Shown: one piece after another, positions 56,188 to 64,000 of the stretch
Position numbering within the stretch: the stretch's first letter is position 1
Layout: each line of letters starts with the position of its first letter
Translations under genes and position numbers: made by a program
From: MWEI01 sp964600235
GTDB taxonomy: Bacteria > Desulfobacterota > Desulfomonilia > UBA1062
DNA length: 64,000 bases
Reading direction: 5' to 3'
NCBI GenBank assembly: GCA_964600235.1
Contig: CAZRIV010000004.1
Location: 124,001 to 188,000 of the forward strand
Notes under the pieces: model-generated
What the model saw: the letters and a program-made list of their open reading frames with translations, nothing else
What the model was told of the DNA's origin: nothing
Databases searched by the model: none

Positions 56188-58059
56188 TCACTTCGCTACT
56201 GCGGCAAGCTTTCGCACATCTCCCACCCGTATGGTGAAGCGGGTGCGGTCCAGGTATTCCAGGTAGGGAATGGCATATTTCCTCGAGACCCCGATGATCG
56301 CCTTCATGTCATTGGGCGCGAGCGACTTGTTGTTGATGATGAATTCCTTCACCGCCTGCCTGAGTTTTTCTTCGTGGTGCCTGGAGAGGAAAAGTTCGTC
56401 ATTTATCCTGACAACCTTGCCCTCCCTGCCGAGAAAACCGAGAATTTCATTGATGTCTTTGACCGGGACATGGAGCATTTCAGACAGTTCTGAGATCCTG
56501 GGCAGCTCGAACCCGGCCTGATCGAGGATACCGGTTATCCTCTCACCGAGCTCGGTGCGGTCGGAGGCCATGGTCGCCGAGAATCCGGCGGCTGAAATAT
56601 TCGGTCCCGACTCGACGAGTTCGCCTTTCTTTACAAGGTCCTGCAACACCTTGTGGAAGAGTTTCTGCTCCACCCCTCCCTTGACGGACATCCTCAGATG
56701 CTCGCGGGATATTCCCGGTGACGACGGGTTGGCACCATGGTACTCCCGGACATGGGACACAAGGATCTGCCTGAGCTTTGACTGGTGGGACGAGTGCACG
56801 AACAGCTCGTTGATCGTGTCGAACCTGGATATCTCTCCCGAGGATAACAGGCCCTGGACCAGCTTGTCCAGGCGCGAAGCCGCATCAGGAAACACCGCAT
56901 CCAAGAGCCTTCTTGATATGCCGTGCATGCCGGCATCCCTTGCCAGGCCGACAATGAGCCTTGAAGGGTCGTCGCTCAACAGATCCCGGGTCACCTCTTC
57001 GGAGAACCTGCGGGACGGGTGGGGATTGAGCACCACCCCACCGCCGATGGTGACAGACGGGGACACCAACCGCAGGATGAACCTGTCGCCGTAGGAGGCG
57101 ACAACACGCTGCTTGAGCCTGATCCTGCCGATGTCCTGGCCATCCACCTTATGGAGGCTCACCTCCCCCATGACCTCCGCCGTCCCGATATAAAGCCTTA
57201 TCCCACCCCTGCCCAGCTTCCGCAGAAGGTTCAGCTTCGCATCAAGCAGCCTGGTTGCCTTGAAAACCCCTGCCGGGACGACCCATTCACCCCTGGCAAT
57301 CTCTTCAGTGCCTACTCCCTGGAGATTGACCGCGGTACGCATGCCGGCAAGAGCCGTATCAACGTCCTGGTCATGAACCTGGAGATTGCGTATCTTTGCC
57401 GTCCGGCCGCTCGGCAGGACCTCCACTTCCTGGTCGGAAGAGAAAGTCCCCCTGCCCAGGGTGCCGGTCACCACCGTGCCGAATCCCTTGATGGTGAAGA
57501 TCCGGTCTACGGGAAGCATGGGAATGCCGGTGGTCTGCCTCTCGCGAACCCGGGCTATCCGGGCATCGAGCTCGGCGGTAAGCTCGCTCAACCCCTCACC
57601 CGTCGTGGAGCTCACCGGGATGATGGGGGCATCCTTGAGGAAGGTGCCGGAGATATAGTCACTCACGTCGGATGCCGCCAGCTCCAGCAGGTCTTCATCC
57701 ACCATGTCTTTTTTTGTCAGGGCAATGATGCCCTGCGTGATACCCAACAGCTCGCAGATCTGAATATGCTCTCTTGTCTGGGGCATCACACCCTCGTCGG
57801 CGGCGATCACCAGCAGCACCAGGTCGATGCCCGAGGCGCCGGAGAGCATGTGCTTGATGAACCGCACATGTCCGGGTACATCCACCACGCCGACCCGCTC
57901 GCCGGAAGGTAGCGCAAGGGAGGCAAAACCCAGCTCTATGGTCAGCCCCCGCTCCTTTTCCTCCTTGAGACGATCACAGTCGATCCCGGTAAGCGCCTTG
58001 ATGAGCGAGGTCTTGCCGTGGTCCACGTGTCCCGCCGTTCCGATAACCACCCTCTTCAT
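56188..58059 (-). CDS. selB: Selenocysteine-specific translation elongation factor SelB
   Basis: A 623-residue GTPase, the usual SelB length. The G1 loop is GHVDHGKT (residues 10-17), then DVPGHVRFIKHM as G3 and ALTKKDMVD as G4. EF-Tu-like domains II-III follow (VDRIFTIKGFGTVVTGTLGRG). The C-terminal half from about residue 380 consists of winged-helix modules that bind SECIS hairpins, ending in SRKYAIPYLEYLDRTRFTIR. SelB delivers Sec-tRNA to UGA codons that carry a hairpin. Its presence supports reading UGA as Sec at 20465 and 58875. GGAGG lies three bases before ATG 58059. selA, selC and selD are not seen in this window. Confidence 0.97.
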   Translation of the reverse strand: MKRVVIGTAGHVDHGKTSLIKALTGIDCDRLKEEKERGLTIELGFASLALPSGERVGVVDVPGHVRFIKHMLSGASGIDLVLLVIAADEGVMPQTREHIQICELLGITQGIIALTKKDMVDEDLLELAASDVSDYISGTFLKDAPIIPVSSTTGEGLSELTAELDARIARVRERQTTGIPMLPVDRIFTIKGFGTVVTGTLGRGTFSSDQEVEVLPSGRTAKIRNLQVHDQDVDTALAGMRTAVNLQGVGTEEIARGEWVVPAGVFKATRLLDAKLNLLRKLGRGGIRLYIGTAEVMGEVSLHKVDGQDIGRIRLKQRVVASYGDRFILRLVSPSVTIGGGVVLNPHPSRRFSEEVTRDLLSDDPSRLIVGLARDAGMHGISRRLLDAVFPDAASRLDKLVQGLLSSGEISRFDTINELFVHSSHQSKLRQILVSHVREYHGANPSSPGISREHLRMSVKGGVEQKLFHKVLQDLVKKGELVESGPNISAAGFSATMASDRTELGERITGILDQAGFELPRISELSEMLHVPVKDINEILGFLGREGKVVRINDELFLSRHHEEKLRQAVKEFIINNKSLAPNDMKAIIGVSRKYAIPYLEYLDRTRFTIRVGDVRKLAAVAK

Positions 58060-58211
58060 GGCCTCCAGTATAACCGCACTTATCCGTGCCCGTCAATTTG
58101 ACAAGTGAGAATGGGCCGCCGAGGCCGCCCCCTCCATGAAGGCGGTACATGTCGGCTGACGCCCTGAAGCGACGCTTGTGCCTTTTTCCCATACCCTATA
58201 TATAAACATGC

Positions 58212-58817
58212 ATGGACAGGCGTCTGGTTGTCATTCTCGCACTATGTCTCATAGAAGCCGGGTTCAGGCTGATGTCGGGATATATACTGTTCGACGGGCT
58301 TATCTATACCCTCATGGCAAGGCTCGTCGAGCTGGCGGTAATCCTTGTTTTCTCATACAGGCTCTGTGGACTGACAACGGGCTCGCTTTCCAGGGAGCTT
58401 GCCATCGGGTTCGGGGTTGCTGCGGCCTTTGGCGCCCTGGTTCTCGGCATTGACCTTGTTTCGCGGATCTTCATGGCAAAAGGGCTCCTGAGCCTGCTGC
58501 TCTCACGACAGCCTCTCGACCAGTGGATATCCTTTCTCTTCATCGGCTGCCTCGTGGGGCCTTTCGTGGAAGAGCTCTTTTTCAGGGGGCTGCTCTATGC
58601 CTGGATGAGAGAAAGCCTGGCCCCGGTGTACTGCATAGCCCTCACATCGCTGCTCTTTGCAAGCATGCACGGCCATATCTCGATGATCCAGCTCACCGGC
58701 GGCATCCTGTTCGCCTTGATCTACGAGTGGAGAAGGAATGTATGGGCACCATTCATCGTGCATGCATGCGCAAACATCGGCATCTGGATTGTCCCGCACG
58801 TCCACCCGCTCATGTGA
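58212..58817 (+). CDS. CPBP-family intramembrane glutamic protease
   Basis: A 201-residue protein with six or so membrane helices. The CPBP (CAAX-protease/Rce1-like) motifs are GPFVEELFFRG, with the Glu pair at 120-121, then LLFASMHGH and the C-terminal VHACANIG. Such proteases cut within or next to membrane segments and are linked to protein sorting or peptide processing. It converges with the Sec-containing lipoprotein gene, stopping 47 bases before that gene's end. A functional link to the glycine/cysteine-rich lipoprotein tail is only a suggestion. The start has no clear ribosome site. Confidence 0.85.
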   Translation: MDRRLVVILALCLIEAGFRLMSGYILFDGLIYTLMARLVELAVILVFSYRLCGLTTGSLSRELAIGFGVAAAFGALVLGIDLVSRIFMAKGLLSLLLSRQPLDQWISFLFIGCLVGPFVEELFFRGLLYAWMRESLAPVYCIALTSLLFASMHGHISMIQLTGGILFALIYEWRRNVWAPFIVHACANIGIWIVPHVHPLM

Positions 58818-58833
58818 GGTTCAATCTTTCCGG

Positions 58834-58872
58834 GGCTATTTCATCATCGACCGATGATGGCGGCTATGAGCC
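58834..58872 (-). promoter_or_regulatory. SECIS-like hairpin downstream of UGA 58873-58875
   Basis: On the minus strand CATCATC pairs with GATGATG (58859-58853 with 58848-58842), enclosing the loop GGTC. A lower helix GGCT/AGCC (58872-58869 with 58837-58834) can form. The loop begins 20 bases after the UGA. The loop is identical to that of the hairpin at 20486 and no T-run follows. Confidence 0.72.
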
Positions 58873-59553
58873 TCAGCCGCAGCCTCCACCGCCATCGCCG
58901 CCGCCGCCGAATCTTATATTGCCTTCTGTATCGTCCTCGTCATCTGACCCGGGGGCTTCCAGCTCATCAAGGGTATCTCCGAGGTGATCCTGCGCGTCCT
59001 GTACGGAACAGATCGTGCGCTCCTGCGATCCGGCTTCGCCGTAAAGTCCGTTCACGACCCTCATCACTTCCAGCACTGCAGCATCCTGATCAAACGAGGA
59101 CGCTTCCTGGTTGAAATCGACAGAGATATCCGCGAGGGCGGCGCTCATTTGGGCGCCTATGGTTATGCCGTTACCAGGGTCATTGTCCTGGTCAAGGGTG
59201 ATGAGGAGGCGGGTGATATTGGTTACTGCCGGGTCTAACTCATCTTGTGCACCTTCCACAAGATCCACCGGCGTGACGACATACTTTGCACCCGTGGTCC
59301 CGAGCACAATGCCTCCAATGGAGAAGGTCACCGTTTCTCCCGGTTCAAAGGGAAATTTTCCTGAGAACCCCGTCACACCGCTCGAGGTCTCTGTCTTGTA
59401 CGCAACGCCCTCGACGGCGCTGTCCACAAAGGTGCCATACCGCTGACTTGTATCGCTCGAAGAACACCCTGAAAAGATACAGAGAACCAGAATCATACAG
59501 GCCCCGATGAAGGACGCCTTTCCCGGGGTACGACGGACATCGTTTTTATTCAT
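58864..59553 (-). CDS. Putative selenolipoprotein with glycine-rich C-terminal Cys-Gly-Sec-Gly-Ser tail
   Basis: Read through UGA at 58875-58873, 229 residues with Sec227. The lipoprotein signal (MILVLCIFSGC) gives a lipidated Cys30. The mature N-terminal part (YGTFVDSAVEGVAYKTETSS through FPFEPGETVTFSIGGIVLG and VVTPVDLV) is a beta domain common in secreted and lipoproteins of environmental bacteria. The acidic linker (APGSDDEDDTEG) leads to FGGGGDGGGGCG, then Sec-Gly-Ser and a TAG stop. If UGA is a stop, the protein ends at Gly226. A GGUC-loop hairpin follows the UGA. It shares the C-G-Sec-G motif with the precursor at 20.1 kb. I chose ATG 59553; the frame is open to 59631. Confidence 0.72.
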
Positions 59554-59866
59554 GCAAGAAGCCCCTGTCAGTTGTTTTACTCCATTTTCGCCGCATGATA
59601 ATAGCCATGAATCCGCATGCCTTACAAGCATATTTCACCACTGGCCGGATCACCGGGAGGAAGACTGTGCACACCCGAGGGATGGTCGTACCCCGCCTCA
59701 CGAGTACCGTCTTGACAATTTTTGAGCCCCCCTCTATATCTTATCCCGTAAAACTCAAGGGGATCTTCTTGGCCGTGTTTATGCCGTCGGACTAAAAGCG
59801 GGCCTGATTTTTGGAAGAACCGTCTTCTTGGGAAAGAGAACCGCGCCGACATTGAGGAGGACTGTA

Positions 59867-60427
59867 ATGAAGACTATCCGGGGAACAATGTTCTTTATCC
59901 TTGTACTGCTCCTGGTTATTCCCGCATGCTCATCGTCCAGATCGGGCGGGGACATAAAGGACAAGGGCGGCGAGATAGAGCTTACGACGCAGGACCATTC
60001 CCTGAAGGCCACAAAGCTGGACCCTGTGGAAGATACCTATGTTCTTTTTGTCGCAAACCCGGTCTTATTCCCTGATTCCCTGAAATACCTCGATGGGGAG
60101 ATCATAGTCATCCCGAAAAAGTATACCGACAAACTGAAACAGACCTACGGCAAGTTCGTGGACCCCGAGGACAAAGGGCATTCGATTGCCAGGAAATTAT
60201 CCGTACGTTTCAGCCTCATTGCCGCTGACCGGACGGTCCAGAAACAGATCAGGAAGATCATTGAGTTGAGCTCCCGGAAAAACTTGCCTGTTATAAAGCT
60301 GTCCATGACTGAACTCGCAATAAAGGAATTCACCTACAAGAAATCAAAGGTATTCCTCTCGGGAAACCTGGCGAAGCAATATCTCGTGACAAAGATCGAG
60401 ATACTCGAAGAGAACTATCCTCTGTAG
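59867..60427 (+). CDS. Lipoprotein of unknown function
   Basis: A 186-residue lipoprotein with the lipobox VIPAC and lipidation near residue 21. The mature part is rich in Lys and beta strands (DPVEDTYVLFVANPVLFPDS, YLDGEIIVIPKKY, KLSVRFSLIAADRTVQKQI). I do not recognise a family. The start ATG 59867 follows GAGGAGG; the open frame reaches back to 59828. It is divergent from the selenolipoprotein gene and is followed by tRNA-Leu on the other strand. Confidence 0.7.
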   Translation: MKTIRGTMFFILVLLLVIPACSSSRSGGDIKDKGGEIELTTQDHSLKATKLDPVEDTYVLFVANPVLFPDSLKYLDGEIIVIPKKYTDKLKQTYGKFVDPEDKGHSIARKLSVRFSLIAADRTVQKQIRKIIELSSRKNLPVIKLSMTELAIKEFTYKKSKVFLSGNLAKQYLVTKIEILEENYPL

Positions 60428-60551
60428 CTTGTCGAGTCACCTCTGATATGGGTTGATTCCCGTAATGTCATACTGGAGAAGGCCGGGATGATCCACCATG
60501 GCTTTATAATAAAGCGTCTCGACCTTGATTGAGTAATCCATGGACAAATGA

Positions 60552-60639
60552 TGGTGCCGGAGGGGGGACTCGAACCCCCACACTCGCAAGGAGCTTCGGA
60601 TTTTGAGTCCGACGCGTCTACCAATTCCACCACTCCGGC
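60552..60639 (-). tRNA. tRNA-Leu (anticodon CAA)
   Basis: A class II tRNA of 88 bases including an encoded CCA. The acceptor stem is GCCGGAG, the anticodon stem TCGGA/TCCGA encloses CTCAAAA (anticodon CAA), a long variable arm follows (GCTCCTTGCGAGT region), and the T-loop is TTCGAGT. It reads UUG leucine codons. Confidence 0.96.
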
Positions 60640-61017
60640 GCCTGAGGCGTTAAATATCAGAGCTCATATCTCTTTGCAAGCACTCTGAGACAGCCCCTGC
60701 CTCACTGGCATGGAGTCGACCCATGCCATCCCGGCGACTCCTTATTCTTATCCCGGGCAAATCCTGTGTTGGTCAACGGCTCTCACCTTAAAATGACATG
60801 TAAGTTCTCCCTTGAACATACGCGGCCCCTCTCACCTGCGATACCATACAAGGGACAAGTGACGACTTGCGGGTTGTCCCTGGTACCGAAACAAGTGCCA
60901 GCATCACAGGTCCATAGGTGTCACAACTGTGTGTACATTTCCATTTTAGTGTGGCTAAGATCCAACAAAGATGAAAAGATACTTTTTTTATCTTATTGTT
61001 TTTATTTGATTTTATAA
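60640..61017. other. Spacer between tRNA-Leu and the lipoprotein promoter region
   Basis: About 380 bases. I see no gene. The downstream end becomes A/T-rich (ACTTTTTTTATCTTATTGTTTTTA) just before a sigma-54 promoter, as expected for a regulatory region; activator-binding sites may lie here. Confidence 0.4.
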
Positions 61018-61033
61018 TGGCACACAAGTTGCT
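61018..61033 (+). promoter_or_regulatory. Consensus sigma-54 promoter
   Basis: TGGCACACAAGTTGCT matches the -24/-12 consensus, with GG and GC separated by exactly 10 bases. It lies 250 bases upstream of the lipoprotein gene at 61283 and points toward it. An NtrC-family activator is encoded at 35494-36903. Confidence 0.75.
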
Positions 61034-61167
61034 AAATGGCAGATATTCTATGGAAAGGTTTGTTGTGAGAGGACATACATCTCGGCGTTTGTGTGAACAA
61101 AGGGCCTTCTGCGGCGATTTCCCGGTTTCCCGTCTTCTGAAAACCATACAAATCCTTGATTTCCTAG

Positions 61168-61195
61168 TTGACAAAAGGTTGGCTCACTCTATAAT
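61168..61195 (+). promoter_or_regulatory. Consensus sigma-70 promoter
   Basis: A perfect TTGACA (61168-61173) and perfect TATAAT (61190-61195) with a 16-base gap, about 88 bases before the lipoprotein ATG at 61283. Confidence 0.8.
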
Positions 61196-61282
61196 AGAAC
61201 CTGTCATATTACGATGTGTTGTAAGCAATGGGTGCTTAGGATAATAAAGAATAAAAAAAAAGATTAATTAGAGGAGGAAGAT

Positions 61283-62731
61283 ATGGCTAAGAGGTTTCTA
61301 GTGTTGACCGCACTGCTCATGCTTGGTTTCTACATAGCTGGGTGTGCGGAGGGGGACGAGAGCGCATCAGTGGTGAACCCGAATCCTGCTACGTTCTCTC
61401 CGACAGGCTCCATTTCAGGCGTGGTGTATGACTACTGCACGAACGTACCCGTCAGGGGCGCCGTGGTATCAGTGGCATACGCCGGGAAAACCCACCAGGT
61501 AACAACTTCTGCAAACGGCTCGTACTCTTTTAACAATGTCCCTGCAAACGGCTCCCTGATTGCAGGCGGCGTAACCTCATACACCGTAACCTGCGACCTC
61601 ACCAAGGTAACCGGTTATGGTTATGCACTGGTTGACGACGTAAGTGTAGTGTACACATCCCTCCACGACGGCTCCAACGAGTGGGTCGATGAGTCGGAGT
61701 TCACCGAGGGCGGCAGCGGCGCCAGCACACCGGTGGACAAGCTTGCTGCTACACTTGACTTCACCCCCGGTCCTCTGACCTCGGGCATCTCGGGCTCCAT
61801 CTACGATGTGAGCACCGGCAGGGCACTCGCGGGTGCCACCGTTGCCCTGTACACCGGCGGCGTATACCGCACCACAGTTACATCCGCGGACGGCGCATAC
61901 AGCTTCAGCAATATCCTGCCCGCCGCAATGGGTTCTTATTATCTTGAGGTCACGAAGGCCGGTTGGGAGTATGCCGCTCTTCAGGCTGAAAATACGGTAG
62001 GAAGCCCCAACACCTGCAATCAGGTATCCGTAGCTTGCTCCGTTGGTTGCGGCCAGGTTAAGACCGGAATCGATGTCAACCTGATCGCAAACCCGGCCAA
62101 GGATAAGACCATCCCCTACATCCTGTCGGTCGCAGCAGGCGGTGAGTCAGATATCATCAAAAACGACAGGTTCGTAGACCTTGACAATGAAGACGTAACC
62201 AGCCTGGTATTCACCTTCTCCGAGGGCATGAAGGCCAGCCGCACCATCAAGACCAACGCGGTTACCCTTGCTTCATCATTCACCTGCACGGTTACCTCTG
62301 CTGGCACCAGCGCAACGGCACCGGTATACGCAGAAGCAGACGTCAACATTATCGATTCCGACTACACCGTCACCATGACCAGCGCAGGCGTCATGACAAT
62401 TACCACCCCGTATCTTGATACCACTGCCATCAAAGCCCTGGTTAATGCCGCTGATCCTGGCAACATCACAGCAGGCGCCAACCTTGCAGCCGCGACCCTT
62501 TCCATCGGCAGCGGTTCGTACACCGTCACATTCAATCCTTACAACAATCTGGGCAGCCCGCACCTCACAGACCTGAGCCTCAACCCCTGGACCATCGGGA
62601 TATTGAACACCAATGCCGCTGATCCGGGCGAAGTGGACGCTTACGGTTACCTGCACGCCTTCGGCGAGGCCTATCAGGATTACTTCATCCTGGCAGGCAG
62701 CAACATCTTCACCTTCTACGTCGGAGACTAA
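61283..62731 (+). CDS. Surface lipoprotein with carboxypeptidase-regulatory-like (Ig-fold) repeats
   Basis: A 482-residue lipoprotein. The signal ends in FYIAGC with lipidation near residue 21. Two carboxypeptidase-regulatory-like domains follow: GSISGVVYDYCTNVPVRGAV with SANGSYSFNNVP, and SGISGSIYDVSTGRALAGAT with SADGAYSFSNILP. The C-terminal half is a beta-rich Ig-like region (FVDLDNEDVTSLVFTFSEGM and TVTMTSAGVMTITTP). It is likely exposed on the outer membrane; the role (adhesion or binding) is unknown. AGAGGAGG lies before ATG 61283. The gene has two strong promoters upstream and a strong terminator downstream, so it is probably highly expressed and monocistronic. Confidence 0.83.
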   Translation: MAKRFLVLTALLMLGFYIAGCAEGDESASVVNPNPATFSPTGSISGVVYDYCTNVPVRGAVVSVAYAGKTHQVTTSANGSYSFNNVPANGSLIAGGVTSYTVTCDLTKVTGYGYALVDDVSVVYTSLHDGSNEWVDESEFTEGGSGASTPVDKLAATLDFTPGPLTSGISGSIYDVSTGRALAGATVALYTGGVYRTTVTSADGAYSFSNILPAAMGSYYLEVTKAGWEYAALQAENTVGSPNTCNQVSVACSVGCGQVKTGIDVNLIANPAKDKTIPYILSVAAGGESDIIKNDRFVDLDNEDVTSLVFTFSEGMKASRTIKTNAVTLASSFTCTVTSAGTSATAPVYAEADVNIIDSDYTVTMTSAGVMTITTPYLDTTAIKALVNAADPGNITAGANLAAATLSIGSGSYTVTFNPYNNLGSPHLTDLSLNPWTIGILNTNAADPGEVDAYGYLHAFGEAYQDYFILAGSNIFTFYVGD

Positions 62732-62755
62732 GTATCCTTTATCAAGCTTCCCAAA

Positions 62756-62788
62756 GGGGGTGCCTTTAAGGGCACCCCCTTTTTTTTC
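62756..62788 (+). terminator. Rho-independent terminator
   Basis: GGGGGTGCC (62756-62764) pairs perfectly with GGCACCCCC (62771-62779) around a 6-base loop, followed by eight T. It lies 25 bases after the lipoprotein stop. Confidence 0.95.
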
Positions 62789-62928
62789 ACGCAGATTGCC
62801 CCCTTAGACACCCCTGTTCAAGCTGTTCTTGATAACTGCATCCTAACGGAGCGTAAAATCCTTTGCATCATGAGTGAAGAGACTCTATGATGGTATGCAC
62901 ATCTTTCATTACGAGGGGGGATTCTCAT

Positions 62929-64000
62929 ATGGGTACAGCCCGGCCCATGATACGCGTGAGTTCGTTTCTTGTTCTCGGCATTCTCTTGCTCCTGGCCGCA
63001 TGCGGCAGCGACAGCTCTCACAAGAAGGACCCTGTTGCCCTCTCGGTGATCTTCACCTCTCCTTCCTGGAACGTGACCATACCGCAGGGCCAGTCCGTGA
63101 GTTTCATCAAGGAGGTAACCGGGGGGGTAAGCCCCTTTACCTATGCGTGGGACTTTGACGGCGGCGCGAACAGCACAACCGTGGAGGACCCCGGCCAGGT
63201 GGTCTTCGACACACCCGGGGCCTATACGGTGAAACTCACCGTGACGGACAGCGCGGGCGTGTCCGCGAGCGCATCGGTTCTCGTCACGGTCCAGGAGAAG
63301 GCTGCCGACAAACCGCCGTGCCTGAGATACACCGTCCCAGAAGACGGCGCGACCGATGTGGGCACGACTACTACCATCCAGATAATCTTCACCCCCATTG
63401 TCGATCTTTCCACCGTGACCGATTCAACCTTCATGCTCCATATCGGCGGCACACAGGTACCCGGAATAGTATCCACCTCTGACCAGGTCGCCACCTTCAC
63501 CCCCCTTGCAGGGTTACAGACGGACACGCTGTACACGGCCACGCTCACGACCGGGGTGAAGGACATCGTGGGCAACGATCTCTTCGCTGCCGATTACACC
63601 TGGACCTTCAGCACCATCGGTTACACGCTGAGTGCGGCAATTCTCAGCCCGTCGGGAAACGTCACGATCATGGAAGGGGAGTCGGTCCCTTTCCAGGGCT
63701 CCGCCACCGGCGGCAGGCCTCCTTATACCTTCAAATGGAGCTTTTCGGCCGACATACCCCCGTCAGAGGATCAAATCCCGGGCTTAATAACCTTCAGCAC
63801 CCGCGGCACCTACACGGTTGTCCTGAGGGTTTATGATGCGGACGGTCATGTCAGTTATGCGCTCAGGTCGGTGAACGTCTATTCCACGACCGAAGGGGAC
63901 TGGACCCAGGTTACTGCAGGCAGGGGCCATACCCTGGCCTTGAAATCCAATAACACGCTCTGGGCCTGGGGGAGCAACACGTATGGCCAACTCGGCAATG
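62929..64000 (+). CDS. Large surface lipoprotein with PKD, Ig-like and RCC1 repeats, 5' part
   Basis: The frame is open from ATG 62929 to the window end (357 codons), so the gene is incomplete. A lipoprotein signal (LVLGILLLLAAC) is followed by a PKD domain (GGVSPFTYAWDFDGG to YTVKLTVTDSAG), a Big_5-type Ig domain (TVPEDGATDVGTTTTIQIIF to YTWTFSTIG), a second PKD-like domain (GGRPPYTFKWSF to YTVVLRVYDADG) and the first RCC1/ATS1 repeat (GRGHTLALKSNNTLWAWGSN). RCC1 repeats usually form a beta-propeller. It is probably a large outer-membrane-attached binding protein. GAGGGGGG lies upstream of the ATG. Confidence 0.85.
   Translation, partial: MGTARPMIRVSSFLVLGILLLLAACGSDSSHKKDPVALSVIFTSPSWNVTIPQGQSVSFIKEVTGGVSPFTYAWDFDGGANSTTVEDPGQVVFDTPGAYTVKLTVTDSAGVSASASVLVTVQEKAADKPPCLRYTVPEDGATDVGTTTTIQIIFTPIVDLSTVTDSTFMLHIGGTQVPGIVSTSDQVATFTPLAGLQTDTLYTATLTTGVKDIVGNDLFAADYTWTFSTIGYTLSAAILSPSGNVTIMEGESVPFQGSATGGRPPYTFKWSFSADIPPSEDQIPGLITFSTRGTYTVVLRVYDADGHVSYALRSVNVYSTTEGDWTQVTAGRGHTLALKSNNTLWAWGSNTYGQLGN

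Noticed and set aside
58842..58859. The GGTC hairpin after the lipoprotein gene as a simple terminator
   Set aside because: The stem is short and A/T-containing with no T-run on either strand; its position after a UGA and its GGTC loop fit a SECIS better.
60788..61244. Short frames on both strands in the lipoprotein promoter region
   Set aside because: They overlap the sigma-54 and sigma-70 promoter elements and have no ribosome sites or domain features.

Overview
This 64-kb window looks like a chromosome segment of a moderately GC-rich deltaproteobacterium (Desulfobacterota), probably an anaerobe that degrades fatty or aromatic acids. I infer this from gene content, not from a search: three AMP-forming acyl-CoA synthetases, two acyl-CoA dehydrogenases with the long C-terminal extension, many large PAS/hybrid sensor kinases, a sigma-54 activator, an ATP synthase cluster without the a and c subunits, and selenocysteine decoding. 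The genes sit in short operons on both strands, separated by intergenic spacers rich in long hairpins.

Layout: 1-4 kb, end of a substrate-binding protein, a hybrid kinase and a BepA-like protease. 4.3-9.9 kb, an XPB-like helicase with its partner, and RecQ. 10-12.2 kb, an outer-membrane barrel protein, GreB, an FKBP isomerase and a small membrane-anchored protein. 12.4-19.6 kb, an amidohydrolase, two glycosyltransferases, a CheY-like receiver, a PHP phosphoesterase and an acyl-CoA dehydrogenase. 20-22.3 kb, a putative selenopeptide RiPP locus. 22.6-25.8 kb, an orphan hisF and a NarL-type two-component pair. 26-31.7 kb, three acyl-CoA synthetases. 32-41.4 kb, chemotaxis (CheW, MCP) and a sigma-54 regulator beside a giant six-PAS kinase. 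42-44.7 kb, a second acyl-CoA dehydrogenase and a cysteine synthase. 44.8-50.8 kb, tRNA-Arg and atpF'-F-H-A-G-D-C. 51.7-55.6 kb, DUF4911/CvpA genes, a FYDLN-type protein, a periplasmic binding protein and a BamD-like lipoprotein. 56-64 kb, selB, a CPBP protease, several lipoproteins and tRNA-Leu.

The most interesting system is selenium-based. At 20093-20692 an open frame is interrupted only by a UGA inside an alternating Cys/Gly run (CGCGCG-UGA-GCA). Eighteen bases after the UGA is a GGUC-loop hairpin, the same spacing and apical loop as I recall for the E. coli fdhF SECIS. A radical SAM/SPASM maturase gene follows. This matches what I remember of the SbtA/SbtM thio(seleno)oxazole systems. 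At 58864-59553 a lipoprotein gene ends in a glycine-rich tail, Cys-Gly-UGA-Gly-Ser-stop, with a second GGUC-loop hairpin 20 bases after its UGA. The Sec-specific elongation factor gene selB lies at 56188-58059. The two UGA codons therefore sit in the same C-G-U-G motif.

A second theme is a family of about 220-230-bp inverted-repeat elements (five full copies, one truncated). Their terminal repeats and flanks are conserved, and the arms of the central 27-29-bp stem vary between copies while staying complementary. A second, shorter hairpin family has three copies. One receiver domain (hybrid kinase at 41.4 kb) is cut by an in-frame amber codon.
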